Source of the DNA: an uncultured Clostridia bacterium
GTDB lineage: Bacteria; Bacillota; Clostridia; TANB77; CAG-508
DNA length: 44,003 nucleotides
Assembly (NCBI GenBank): GCA_947630155.1
Contig: CANRGM010000002.1
Location: forward strand, 1-44,003
Reading direction: 5' to 3'
Both the position numbers and the translations under genes were made by a program. Positions 1-9,066 of the stretch are shown here, in pieces. The notes under the pieces were generated by a model that saw nothing but the letters and a program-made list of their open reading frames with translations, did no database searches and was not told the DNA's origin. The first letter of the stretch is position 1. Each line of letters begins with the position of its first letter.

Positions 1-1
1 T

Positions 2-733
2 AAGGAAAAAATTAATTTTGAAAATGTTGTTGGATTAAATCAAACTACAAATGACAATTATTCTATTGCTATAACAGGAGATGATACATATAAAATTCTA
101 GATAATCAAAAAAATGAAATTAAAGAAAATGAGTATGAATATTTGAATTATATAGATGGAGATTATTTTATAGCATGTAATAATCAAAAATATGGAGTTG
201 TAGATATTAATGGTCAACAAATAGTTGAATTCAAGTACGATTTTATTGAAAAAATAGGAAATACAAAATTGTTACAAGCATTGGTACTTCAAGAAAATAA
301 AACTGATTTGATATTAGAAAATAAGGTAATATCAAGTATGATAAATTGTGATATATACCTTGAAGACAATTATCTAATTCAGAGATCAAGTTCTGATTTA
401 AAATATATAGGAATTGATGGAACTATATTAAAGAATACGCAGATTTTGAATAATGAACTTTATGCATCTAAACAAGGCGAAAAATGGGGATTTGTTAATA
501 AAAATGAAGAAACAATTGTAAAGGCAGATTATGATTTTGTAACAGAATTCGATGAATATGGTTATGCAGGAATAAAAAAAGACGGAAAATGGGGAGTTAT
601 TAATCTAAATGGAAATGTAGTGATTGAGCCAACATATACAATTGATTGGAACAGTCCAAAGTTTATTGGAAAATATTATGAATATGATACTGGGTACAAT
701 GAACCATATTATATATGTAATGATATTTTATAA
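2..733 (+). CDS. WG-repeat protein, 5'-truncated by window edge
   Basis: Frame is open from base 2 through the listed ORF (143 is only a TTG codon); repeats such as KYGVVDINGQQIVEFKYD, KWGFVNKNEETIVKADYD, KWGVINLNGNVVIEPTY. Confidence 0.8.
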   Translation, partial: KEKINFENVVGLNQTTNDNYSIAITGDDTYKILDNQKNEIKENEYEYLNYIDGDYFIACNNQKYGVVDINGQQIVEFKYDFIEKIGNTKLLQALVLQENKTDLILENKVISSMINCDIYLEDNYLIQRSSSDLKYIGIDGTILKNTQILNNELYASKQGEKWGFVNKNEETIVKADYDFVTEFDEYGYAGIKKDGKWGVINLNGNVVIEPTYTIDWNSPKFIGKYYEYDTGYNEPYYICNDIL

Positions 734-790
734 AAGGTTTATAGGTAGAGCCATTTTTAAAACCTAAATAATTTAGATAGGGAGATTAAA

Positions 791-2038
791 ATGTATAAAA
801 AATTAGGAATTAGTGAAAAAGTATTAGAGTTATCAAAAAAAGTAGAATTAGATATAGAAGATGAATTCAAAAAAATAGATGAAATATGTGAGTATAACAC
901 AGCTAAGGTATTACATGCATTTCAAAAATATAATATATCTGATATGCATTTTGGAACTACAACAGGATATGGTTATGGAGATATAGGAAGAGATACAACA
1001 GAAAAAGTATTCGCAGAAGTTTTGGATGCAGAAGATTGTTTGGTAAGAAATCAATTTATATCTGGAAGTCATGCATTAACAGTAGCATTATTCGCATTTT
1101 TAAGGCCAGGGGACACAATGCTTAGTATAAGTGGTAAGCCATATGATACTTTAGATAAAGTTATTGGAATAGAGGAGAATAATAGCTCTTTAAAATCATT
1201 TGGTGTTAAATATGAACAAATAGATATGATTGAAAATGATTTTGATTATGAAAAAATCAAGGAAAGAGTATTACAAGGAAATGTAAAACTTATTGAAATA
1301 CAGCGCTCAAGAGGATATGCTACCAGAAAAAGCATAACATTAGATAAATTAGAAAAAGTTATAAAGTTGATAAAAGAAAACAATAAAGATGTCATAATAA
1401 TGGTAGATAATTGTTATGGAGAATTTGTTGAAAAATATGAACCAACTTCTATAGGTGCAGATGTTATTGTTGGATCATTAATAAAAAATCTTGGGGGCGG
1501 AATTGCTACAAATGGGGCATATATTGCCGGAAAGGCTGACTTAGTAGAACTTGCTGCAGAGAGATTAACAGTGCCAGGTCAAGGGAAAGAAGTTGGACCA
1601 AGTCAGGGAATGAATAAATATATTTTACAAGGTTTATTTATGGCACCAAGTGTTGTAAGAAGTAGTTTAAAAACTGCAGTTTTTGCAAGTAAAATATTGG
1701 AAGATTTAGGATATAATCCTGTTCCAAAATTTAATGAAAAAAGATCAGATATAGTTCAGACTATTGAGTTTGGAAGTGCAGATAAGGTTATTAAATATTG
1801 CCAAGGAATACAGATGGGTTCTCCTATAGATTCTAATTCTGTACCAGAACCTTGGGATATGCCTGGATATACTGACAAAGTAATAATGGCTGCTGGTGCA
1901 TTTACACAAGGTTCATCAATTGAATTATCTTGTGATGCACCCATTCGTCCACCATATATAGCATTTATGCAAGGTGGCTTAACATATGAGTATGGTAAAC
2001 TAGGCGTGATGAGAGCAATATCAAACTTAGAAGATTAA
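791..2038 (+). CDS. Methionine gamma-lyase family / aluminium-resistance protein (PLP-dependent)
   Basis: HFGTTTGYGYGDIGRDTTEKVFAEVLDAED...SGSHAL and GSLIKNLGGGIATNGAYIAG motifs; RBS upstream. Confidence 0.85.
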   Translation: MYKKLGISEKVLELSKKVELDIEDEFKKIDEICEYNTAKVLHAFQKYNISDMHFGTTTGYGYGDIGRDTTEKVFAEVLDAEDCLVRNQFISGSHALTVALFAFLRPGDTMLSISGKPYDTLDKVIGIEENNSSLKSFGVKYEQIDMIENDFDYEKIKERVLQGNVKLIEIQRSRGYATRKSITLDKLEKVIKLIKENNKDVIIMVDNCYGEFVEKYEPTSIGADVIVGSLIKNLGGGIATNGAYIAGKADLVELAAERLTVPGQGKEVGPSQGMNKYILQGLFMAPSVVRSSLKTAVFASKILEDLGYNPVPKFNEKRSDIVQTIEFGSADKVIKYCQGIQMGSPIDSNSVPEPWDMPGYTDKVIMAAGAFTQGSSIELSCDAPIRPPYIAFMQGGLTYEYGKLGVMRAISNLED

Positions 2039-2091
2039 GTGGTTTATAAGTCCGTATAAAACTTAAATATTATAAATGGAGAATTGAAAAA

Positions 2092-3474
2092 TTGAAGGTT
2101 GTAATTATAGGTGGAGGACCTGCAGGAATGATGGCTGGAATTTCTTCTGCTAGAAATGGTAATGAAGTTGTAATTTTAGAAAAGATGAATATGCTAGGTA
2201 GAAAATTGCTAATTACAGGAAAAGGTAGATGTAATATAACTAGTAGTTTAGATATTTCTGAGTTTATTCAAAATATACCAGGAAATGGAAGATTTTTATA
2301 TAGCTGTTTTGAAAGATTTACAAATAAAGATATAATAGAGTTTTTGGAAAAACACAAGGTTAAAGTAAAAGAAGAAAGAGGTAATAGAATCTTTCCTGTA
2401 AGTGATAAATCCATGGATGTATTGAATGCTTTTGTAGAAGAATTAAAAAGTTTAAATGTTAAAGTTGTAACTAATGCAAAGGTTGAAAAAATACTAGCTG
2501 AATATTCAGAGACAGACAAAAATGAAAAATCAGACTCACAGGAATCTTTTACAACAGAAAATAAGAAATTGACTACAAAAAAAGTAATAGGTGTAGAATA
2601 TATAAAAAATGGAAATAAGTTAGTAGAAAAAGCTGAGAAAGTAATTTTAGCTACAGGTGGAAATAGCTACCAAGCAACAGGTTCCACCGGTGATGGTTAT
2701 AAAATTGCTAAAGAATTAGGACATACTATAACTAAGATTGTACCATCATTAGTTCCAATGGTAGCTAACAATGTAAAAGAAATAGAAAAAAATAATCAAG
2801 TTATATATAATAGTCAATATGCATGTTCTCAAAGATTATGTAAAGATTTACAAGGCTTAAGTTTAAGGAATGTTGAAATCAAATTTATTGATGTAGATAA
2901 AAATAAGACTATATATGAAGATTTTGGAGAAATGGTATTTACTCATTTTGGTATATCTGGTCCAACTATATTAAGTGGAACTGCACATTTATTAAGATAT
3001 AAAAATGTGGAAGAATTATTGAAAAATGGAAAGATAATCTTAAAGATTGATCTAAAGCCTGCATTAAATGAGGAAAAATTGGATTTGAGAATTTTGAGAG
3101 ATTTTGAAAAAGATAAAAACAAAAATTTCAAAAATAGCTTAAATGAGTTATTACCTCAGAAATTAATAAAACCAGTTATATATTTGTCAGGAATTGATGA
3201 GAATAAAAAAGTAAATATGATTACAAAAAATGAAAGATTAAATTTAGTAAAAATATTGAAAAATTTTTCAGTAGTAGTTACTGATTATAGTTCTATCAAT
3301 GATGCAATAATTACTTCTGGTGGAGTTAGCATTAAGGAAATTAATCCTAAAACCATGGAATCAAAGTTAGTAGAAGGATTATATTTTGCTGGTGAGATAA
3401 TTGATGTAGACGCATATACTGGTGGATTTAACTTACAAATAGCGTATTCAACTGGATATGTGGCAGGAGAATAA
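2092..3474 (+). CDS. HI0933/YhiN-family FAD-dependent oxidoreductase (TTG start)
   Basis: N-terminal VVIIGGGPAGMMAG Rossmann motif, GRCNITS, C-terminal GLYFAGEIIDVDAYTGGFNLQIAYSTG. Confidence 0.9.
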   Translation: MKVVIIGGGPAGMMAGISSARNGNEVVILEKMNMLGRKLLITGKGRCNITSSLDISEFIQNIPGNGRFLYSCFERFTNKDIIEFLEKHKVKVKEERGNRIFPVSDKSMDVLNAFVEELKSLNVKVVTNAKVEKILAEYSETDKNEKSDSQESFTTENKKLTTKKVIGVEYIKNGNKLVEKAEKVILATGGNSYQATGSTGDGYKIAKELGHTITKIVPSLVPMVANNVKEIEKNNQVIYNSQYACSQRLCKDLQGLSLRNVEIKFIDVDKNKTIYEDFGEMVFTHFGISGPTILSGTAHLLRYKNVEELLKNGKIILKIDLKPALNEEKLDLRILRDFEKDKNKNFKNSLNELLPQKLIKPVIYLSGIDENKKVNMITKNERLNLVKILKNFSVVVTDYSSINDAIITSGGVSIKEINPKTMESKLVEGLYFAGEIIDVDAYTGGFNLQIAYSTGYVAGE

Positions 3475-3533
3475 TGTGTGAAAGTGATAAATTCTACAAT
3501 AATATTTAAGTTTTATAATAAAGGAGAAAATGT

Positions 3534-4163
3534 ATGTTTTTAACAATTCAAGAAGAAAGATTAGAAGAAGAAATTGTGGAAAAAAAATCAAAATTTATCG
3601 GAACTTTATTTTATGTTCAAAAAGAAGATGATGCACAAGAAATAATAAAACAAATAAAAAAACAGTATCATGATGCTAGACATAATTGTTTTGCATATAG
3701 AATAATGACTGAAAATGGTGTTGTAGAAAGATTTAGTGATGATGGTGAACCAAGTGGAACAGCAGGTGGACCAATGTTGAATATTTTGAGCAAAAATAAT
3801 TTATGTAATGTTTTAATTATTGTAACAAGATATTTTGGAGGAATTTTGCTTGGAACAGGTGGTTTGGTAAGAGCATATTCTGAAGCAACAACCAAAGTTA
3901 TAAATACTGCAAGTATAGCAAACGAGACTATAGGTATGGAATTAGAAGTTGAGATTGAATATACTCAATTAGAATTACTTAAATATTATTGTAAGAAAAA
4001 TAATATAAATATAGTAAATATTATATATGAAAATAATATAAAGTGTTATTTAGAGGTTACAGATGAGGAGTTAAAAGATTTCTTAGATAAAAATAAGAAT
4101 GATTGTAATATTTTAGAATATAAAATTATTATGAGAAAAAATATAAGGAAAACGCTAGTTTAA
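3534..4163 (+). CDS. YigZ/IMPACT family protein
   Basis: KSKFIGTLFYV, DGEPSGTAGGPML, VTRYFGGILLGTGGLVRAYSEA motifs. Confidence 0.92.
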   Translation: MFLTIQEERLEEEIVEKKSKFIGTLFYVQKEDDAQEIIKQIKKQYHDARHNCFAYRIMTENGVVERFSDDGEPSGTAGGPMLNILSKNNLCNVLIIVTRYFGGILLGTGGLVRAYSEATTKVINTASIANETIGMELEVEIEYTQLELLKYYCKKNNINIVNIIYENNIKCYLEVTDEELKDFLDKNKNDCNILEYKIIMRKNIRKTLV

Positions 4164-4334
4164 CAACAAAAATGAACATCAAAAATATTAATAAAAATAC
4201 ATCAGATGGAAAAAATTTACAATTATTGGAAAAAATTTCCAAAAACTATTGCAAAATTTTTATACAAAGAATATAATATGAATTGTAAAATTTTTCCAAT
4301 TTTACAAAAATATTTAAACAGGAGGATGAAAAAG

Positions 4335-5153
4335 GTGGATAATAAAATAACAGTATTAATAGCAGATGATAATCATGATTTTGCTATGACATTATTACAA
4401 GCATTAAAAGAAGAAAAAGATTTAGAAGTAGTAGGTGTAGCAAAAGACGGAAAAGAAGCATCTGAATTAATATCAATTACAAAACCAGATATAGCAATAT
4501 TAGATGTTATAATGCCACATTTAGATGGACTAGGTGTATTAGAAAAAATAAACGAATCACAAATGGAAAAGAAACCAATGTGTATAATGTTATCAGCAGT
4601 AGGACAAGAAAAAATAACACAAAAGGCAATAGATTTAGGAGCACAATATTACATAATTAAACCATTCGAAATAAATGTATTAATAAAAAGAATAAAAGAA
4701 ATAAAAGCAGTTCAACCAATGGGAAACAAAGTAAGTTTTATGAGTAAAGAAATTAGAGCACCTTACATAGAGATACAACAGGAAAAAAGAAATTCATCAG
4801 ATAATTTGGAGGCGTTAGTTACAAACATAATTCATGAAGTTGGAGTACCAGCACATATTAAAGGATATCAATATTTGAGAGAAGCTATAATGATGGTTGT
4901 AAATGATATTGATGTAATTAATCAAATTACAAAACAATTATATCCAGAAATAGCTAATAAGTACCACACAACTCCAAGTCGTGTTGAACGTGCGATTCGT
5001 CATGCCATAGAGGTTGCATGGGCACGTGGACAGATTGATACAGTAGAAAGTATATTTGGATATACAGTTTCAACAACTAAAGGAAAACCTACTAATTCTG
5101 AGTTTATTGCTATGATAGCAGATAAGTTAAGATTAGAAATGAAGACAGCATAA
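4335..5153 (+). CDS. spo0A: Sporulation transcription factor Spo0A
   Basis: Receiver domain ([30 protein letters not shown]) plus Spo0A C-terminal DNA-binding domain ([19 protein letters not shown]...FGYTVS-like). GTG at 4335 sits ~9 nt after GGAGG; the ORF-track start 4206 is probably too early. Confidence 0.93.
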   Translation: MDNKITVLIADDNHDFAMTLLQALKEEKDLEVVGVAKDGKEASELISITKPDIAILDVIMPHLDGLGVLEKINESQMEKKPMCIMLSAVGQEKITQKAIDLGAQYYIIKPFEINVLIKRIKEIKAVQPMGNKVSFMSKEIRAPYIEIQQEKRNSSDNLEALVTNIIHEVGVPAHIKGYQYLREAIMMVVNDIDVINQITKQLYPEIANKYHTTPSRVERAIRHAIEVAWARGQIDTVESIFGYTVSTTKGKPTNSEFIAMIADKLRLEMKTA

Positions 5154-5164
5154 ATAATTAAAAG

Positions 5165-5205
5165 ACCATAAATCTTTATGGTCTTTTAATTATTTTATGA
5201 AATAA
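5165..5205 (+). terminator. Intrinsic terminator after spo0A
   Basis: AAAAGACCATAAATCTTTATGGTCTTTTAATTATTTT hairpin. Confidence 0.75.
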
Positions 5206-5288
5206 AATTTTTTAAATTTATATATCATAGAATAAAAAGCAAAAAATAGCATACTCTACAATAATAAGTTACAAATTGTGGAGGAATT

Positions 5289-5849
5289 ATGTATAGCAAT
5301 AGTGTACAATATAAAAGATTCGTATGGGAGTTGAATAACATTATCAATTTAAGTAGTGGTGAAAGAAATATAGTTTTTCTTTGTTTGGGAACAACAACAA
5401 TTATAGGAGATTCTTTTGGACCAATTGTGGGGACTTTGTTAAAGAAAAAATTTGAGAAAAGTAATACAGTAAAAATTATGGGTGATTTGAAAGATGCGAT
5501 GACATACTCTAAAATAGAAGAAAATATTGATTATATAAAAGAAAAATATTCGAATAGTTTAATAGTAGTATTGGATGCAGCGTTGTCGGACAAACACGAT
5601 ATAGGAAAAATTTTTATTCAAAATAGAGGATTGAGATATGCAGAATCTTTACACAAACAGAATAATTTTCTTGGGAATATTAGTATAAAGGCAGTTGTTG
5701 GTGAAGATATGAATAATAATATACAAAATTTTAAAACTTTAAAGAATGTATCATTTGAACAGGTAAAATCAATGTCTGATATTGTTTCAAAAGGTATTAT
5801 TGATGTTATGAATAAAAAAGAAAATAATGGAAAAAATATCTGTAAATAG
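5289..5849 (+). CDS. yyaC: Spore protease YyaC
   Basis: FLCLGTTTIIGDSFGPIVGTLL and VVLDAALS...IFIQNRGLRYAESLHK motifs; follows spo0A. Confidence 0.85.
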   Translation: MYSNSVQYKRFVWELNNIINLSSGERNIVFLCLGTTTIIGDSFGPIVGTLLKKKFEKSNTVKIMGDLKDAMTYSKIEENIDYIKEKYSNSLIVVLDAALSDKHDIGKIFIQNRGLRYAESLHKQNNFLGNISIKAVVGEDMNNNIQNFKTLKNVSFEQVKSMSDIVSKGIIDVMNKKENNGKNICK

Positions 5850-5944
5850 TTTCTAATAATTTGAGGAAAGGGGAATATAGTTATTTAATAAGGCATTAGT
5901 GCTAGACAAAAAAATGTATTAAATAAGCTATATAATTAAAATTT

Positions 5945-6295
5945 ATGGATATTAATAAAATGAGAAATATTGTTATTTTAAAGAATTTACCCTCTAATAT
6001 TGTTGAAGAGGCATTTGTTATATTGAAAAAAAATCAGAAGATAAAGAAATTGGAATATGCAGATAGTAAATCTGATAATTTCTCGGAGAACATTGAAAGA
6101 AATGATGAGGATGAGTATGTTGTAAAAGAAGCTGAATTATTAATATCCAATTATATAAATGAATTAGAAAATCAGGATTTATCAGGTAAGAAGGCAAGTT
6201 CTGATTTAGCTAGAAAATATAAGAATTTAAAAAGATTTGCGATTTTTTTAGGGTGTGTTGTATCAATAAGTTTTTTATATATTGTTAGTTTGTAG
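5945..6295 (+). CDS. Hypothetical protein with C-terminal membrane anchor
   Basis: Open frame, C-terminal hydrophobic segment FAIFLGCVVSISFLYIVSL; no family recognised. Confidence 0.55.
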   Translation: MDINKMRNIVILKNLPSNIVEEAFVILKKNQKIKKLEYADSKSDNFSENIERNDEDEYVVKEAELLISNYINELENQDLSGKKASSDLARKYKNLKRFAIFLGCVVSISFLYIVSL

Positions 6296-6349
6296 TATAT
6301 TTAATCATAAAAAAATTATTGTGCATAAAACCTACAATGTAACATATAA

Positions 6350-6387
6350 ATTAAAAGACAAGTATTACGTAATACTTGTCTTTTAAT
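6350..6387. terminator. 38-bp perfect palindrome, probable terminator
   Basis: attaaaagacaagtattac/gtaatacttgtcttttaat: 19-nt arms, no spacer. Confidence 0.65.
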
Positions 6388-6414
6388 ATTATACAAATAG
6401 GGAGATGGTTGCAT

Positions 6415-7431
6415 ATGGAAAGAGTTATTTCCCCAGAGGAAAGAATTAGAAGGGCAGAGGAAATTTATTATAGAAGAAGAGCACAGGGGATAAGAGTATC
6501 TACAAGCTCAGTAAATGTAGGAAATGGTAATAAAATTTCATTAGGAAGAAAAATGATTATACAAATTCTGATTTGTGTTGTTATATATACTACGTTTTGG
6601 TTAATAAAAGGATATAATAATGTATTTAGCGAAAATGTAATAAATGAAACTAAAAACATATTAAGTTATGATATTAATTTTCAAAATTTGTACAATCAAT
6701 GTATGGAATATTTTAACAAGAATTTTAATAGTATTATAAAAACAGATGATAATCCACAAGATAGTAATAATGCTAATGATGATGGATCAAATCAAAATAA
6801 TTCAGGTAATCAAGATACACAAAATTCTGAGGAAAATGTAAATGCTGAAAATCAACAAGGAACTGAAAGTGATACAAATGAGCAAGGACAAACAGATAAT
6901 AATGATACTAATGAAAATGATAATTCTCAAAATATTTCGGAAGAAAATAACACATCTCAAGGTGAAATAACAGATGGAACAAAAAAAGCTAAAATTGATG
7001 CTGAGAATACAGCACAAATGAATGAAGATGTAGAATACATAAAACAAAATTATAATTTAATACATCCAATTGAAGGAATAGTAACTTCAAGATTTGGAGA
7101 TAGAGATGAAACCGAGATAATATCAGCGTTTCATCAGGGGATAGATCTATCAGGAACAACTGGAACTCCAATTCATGCTGCAATGGAAGGTACTGTTGTT
7201 GCAGCATCATATGCTGGAGGTTATGGAAATCATTTAAAAATTCAAAATGGAGATGTTTTAACAGTGTATGCACATTGTAGTGAATTAGAGGTAGAAGTGG
7301 GTGATTATATTAATCAAAACCAAGAGGTTGCTAAGGTTGGTGCGACAGGAGATGTAACAGGTTCACATTTACACTTTGAAATAAGAAGAGATGGCAGATA
7401 TGTTAATCCAGAATTAATAATGAGTTTTTAA
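6415..7431 (+). CDS. SpoIVFA-like M23 (LytM) peptidase-domain protein
   Basis: TM segment, acidic/Asn-rich linker, C-terminal LytM domain (FHQGIDLSG, SHLHFEIRRDGRYVNPE); directly upstream of an M50 SpoIVFB-like protease. ATG at 6415 preferred over 6376. Confidence 0.8.
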   Translation: MERVISPEERIRRAEEIYYRRRAQGIRVSTSSVNVGNGNKISLGRKMIIQILICVVIYTTFWLIKGYNNVFSENVINETKNILSYDINFQNLYNQCMEYFNKNFNSIIKTDDNPQDSNNANDDGSNQNNSGNQDTQNSEENVNAENQQGTESDTNEQGQTDNNDTNENDNSQNISEENNTSQGEITDGTKKAKIDAENTAQMNEDVEYIKQNYNLIHPIEGIVTSRFGDRDETEIISAFHQGIDLSGTTGTPIHAAMEGTVVAASYAGGYGNHLKIQNGDVLTVYAHCSELEVEVGDYINQNQEVAKVGATGDVTGSHLHFEIRRDGRYVNPELIMSF

Positions 7432-7486
7432 AGGATTCAATAATCAAATTTAAATGGAAATTTTAGGGGAAAGGGCAATATGAAAA

Positions 7487-8149
7487 ATGCAAATAAAAAT
7501 AAATCTAAAGATATTTATTTTCATAGTAATTTTCTATATAACAAGGCAAATAGAAATATATGGAATATTAATGCTATTTGCTTTTTTACATGAATTAGGT
7601 CATTTATTTGCTGGTATTTGTTTAGGATTTAAGCCACAATCACTAACTATAAATCCCTTAGGATTGTCCGTAAATTTTAAAGTGAAAGCCAATGATTATA
7701 ATGATAAAGTAAAAAAAGGAAATATATTAGCTATAAAAAAATTAATAATAGCTATTAGTGGTCCATTGGTTAATTTTATGTTAGTAATACTTGTTTCTAT
7801 ATTTGATTTAAAAATATTTGGAATTACACATGAACAACTAGTTTATTCAAATTTATTGATAGGGTTATTTAATATGATACCTATATATCCATTAGATGGG
7901 GGAAGAATTTTAAAAAATGTTTTACATATTACAACTGGTTTAAAAGATACATATAATTATTTGAGTCTTATATCACATATAAGTGTGATAATTCTAACAA
8001 TGTTTGCTAGTATAAGTATATTATATTTAAAAAATATAGCAATTTTATTTATTATAGGATATTTGTGGTATTTGGTAATAACAGAAAATAAATTATATGC
8101 TCAAAAAATGAGAATGTATGAAGTTATAAGTAATTCAAAGGAGTTATAA
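7487..8149 (+). CDS. SpoIVFB-like M50 site-2 intramembrane metalloprotease
   Basis: HELGH and YPLDGGR motifs, polytopic membrane protein, downstream of SpoIVFA-like gene. Confidence 0.87.
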   Translation: MQIKINLKIFIFIVIFYITRQIEIYGILMLFAFLHELGHLFAGICLGFKPQSLTINPLGLSVNFKVKANDYNDKVKKGNILAIKKLIIAISGPLVNFMLVILVSIFDLKIFGITHEQLVYSNLLIGLFNMIPIYPLDGGRILKNVLHITTGLKDTYNYLSLISHISVIILTMFASISILYLKNIAILFIIGYLWYLVITENKLYAQKMRMYEVISNSKEL

Positions 8150-8164
8150 TATTTAAAGTAACCA

Positions 8165-8210
8165 AATAAAAAACAGAGAAATTTGGAGTTTCTCTGTTTT
8201 TTATCTGGTT
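8165..8210. terminator. Bidirectional terminator between convergent genes
   Basis: aaaaaacagagaaatttggagtttctctgtttttt hairpin. Confidence 0.75.
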
Positions 8211-8246
8211 ATCTATAAATATTATGTAATATCATTTAAAAATTGA

Positions 8247-8723
8247 TTAATCAACATGAGTATGTTCTTTTTCTAATTCAGAAGTACAATGTGGGCATCT
8301 TGTTGCTTTGTAAGAAATTTCTGTATAACAGAAAGGACATAATTTTGTTTCTGGTTCTTTCTCTTCTTCAACTTTTTCTGATTTATGTCTTTTACCAACA
8401 GGAACTTTAGCTGATAATTTTTCTAGTTGCTCTTTACTTTTTCTATTTGCTGTGTTAACTAATTTTATCATTAAGAATAAGATGAAAGCAACTATTAAAA
8501 AGTTGATAACTGCAGTGATAAATGAACCATAATCTAAGGCTTGGTCATTCCATAGTGGGATAGTTCCTTTTACATCAGCGCCACCGATTAGGCCTAGTAG
8601 TGGTTTTATGAAGGAATCTGTAAATGCAGTAACTATGTCGGCGAAGGCACCTCCGATTATGACACCAATTGCTAGGTCCATTACATTACCTTTTGAGATA
8701 AATTCTTTGAATTCTTTGAACAT
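8247..8723 (-). CDS. mscL: Large-conductance mechanosensitive channel MscL with C-terminal zinc-ribbon
   Basis: [24 protein letters not shown]-terminus; C-terminal CPFC...CPHC. Confidence 0.93.
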   Translation of the reverse strand: MFKEFKEFISKGNVMDLAIGVIIGGAFADIVTAFTDSFIKPLLGLIGGADVKGTIPLWNDQALDYGSFITAVINFLIVAFILFLMIKLVNTANRKSKEQLEKLSAKVPVGKRHKSEKVEEEKEPETKLCPFCYTEISYKATRCPHCTSELEKEHTHVD

Positions 8724-8815
8724 AAAATTTCCTCCTTATAAGTTTTCGTATAGTTTTAATATACAGTAAAATGCGAAATTTGTCAAATTTTTGGGGGTGG
8801 GGAGGTGCTTTTTTG

Positions 8816-8989
8816 GGGGGCCGTCCAATTTACTAATTATGTAACACCATTAAATATATTAACATTCCGTTCGTTTGCTGGCGTGGGGATTTGGGAGGAA
8901 GACGTGGGGTGGGGGCGCCAAACTGCGCACTCCACTTCATGTTAATATATTTAATGGTGTTACATAATTAGTAAATTGGACTACTCTAC
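8816..8989. repeat. Large hairpin element, copy 1 (43-bp arms, 73-nt GC-rich loop)
   Basis: Arms 8823-8865 and 8939-8981 are exact reverse complements; loop 8866-8938; same architecture and 67/73 loop identity with 43678-43851. Confidence 0.95.
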
Positions 8990-9066
8990 TGTTGGGGGGT
9001 GGAGAGTAACTAAGGGGGAAGAAAAAAATGTTAATAAAAGTGTGATTTGTAGAATAAATATTAAAT

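Noticed and set aside
6802-7273. Minus-strand ORFs antisense to the SpoIVFA-like gene
   Set aside because: Ile/Leu/Phe/Cys- or His-rich translations typical of antisense AT-rich coding; no RBS.
8816-8989. Integron attC site interpretation of the hairpin
   Set aside because: Perfect 43-bp pairing without the characteristic bulged extrahelical bases, no cassettes and no integrase in the window.
8816-8989. Simple intrinsic terminator interpretation
   Set aside because: Stem too long and loop too long (73 nt), no following T-run, and sequence-conserved loop in two copies.
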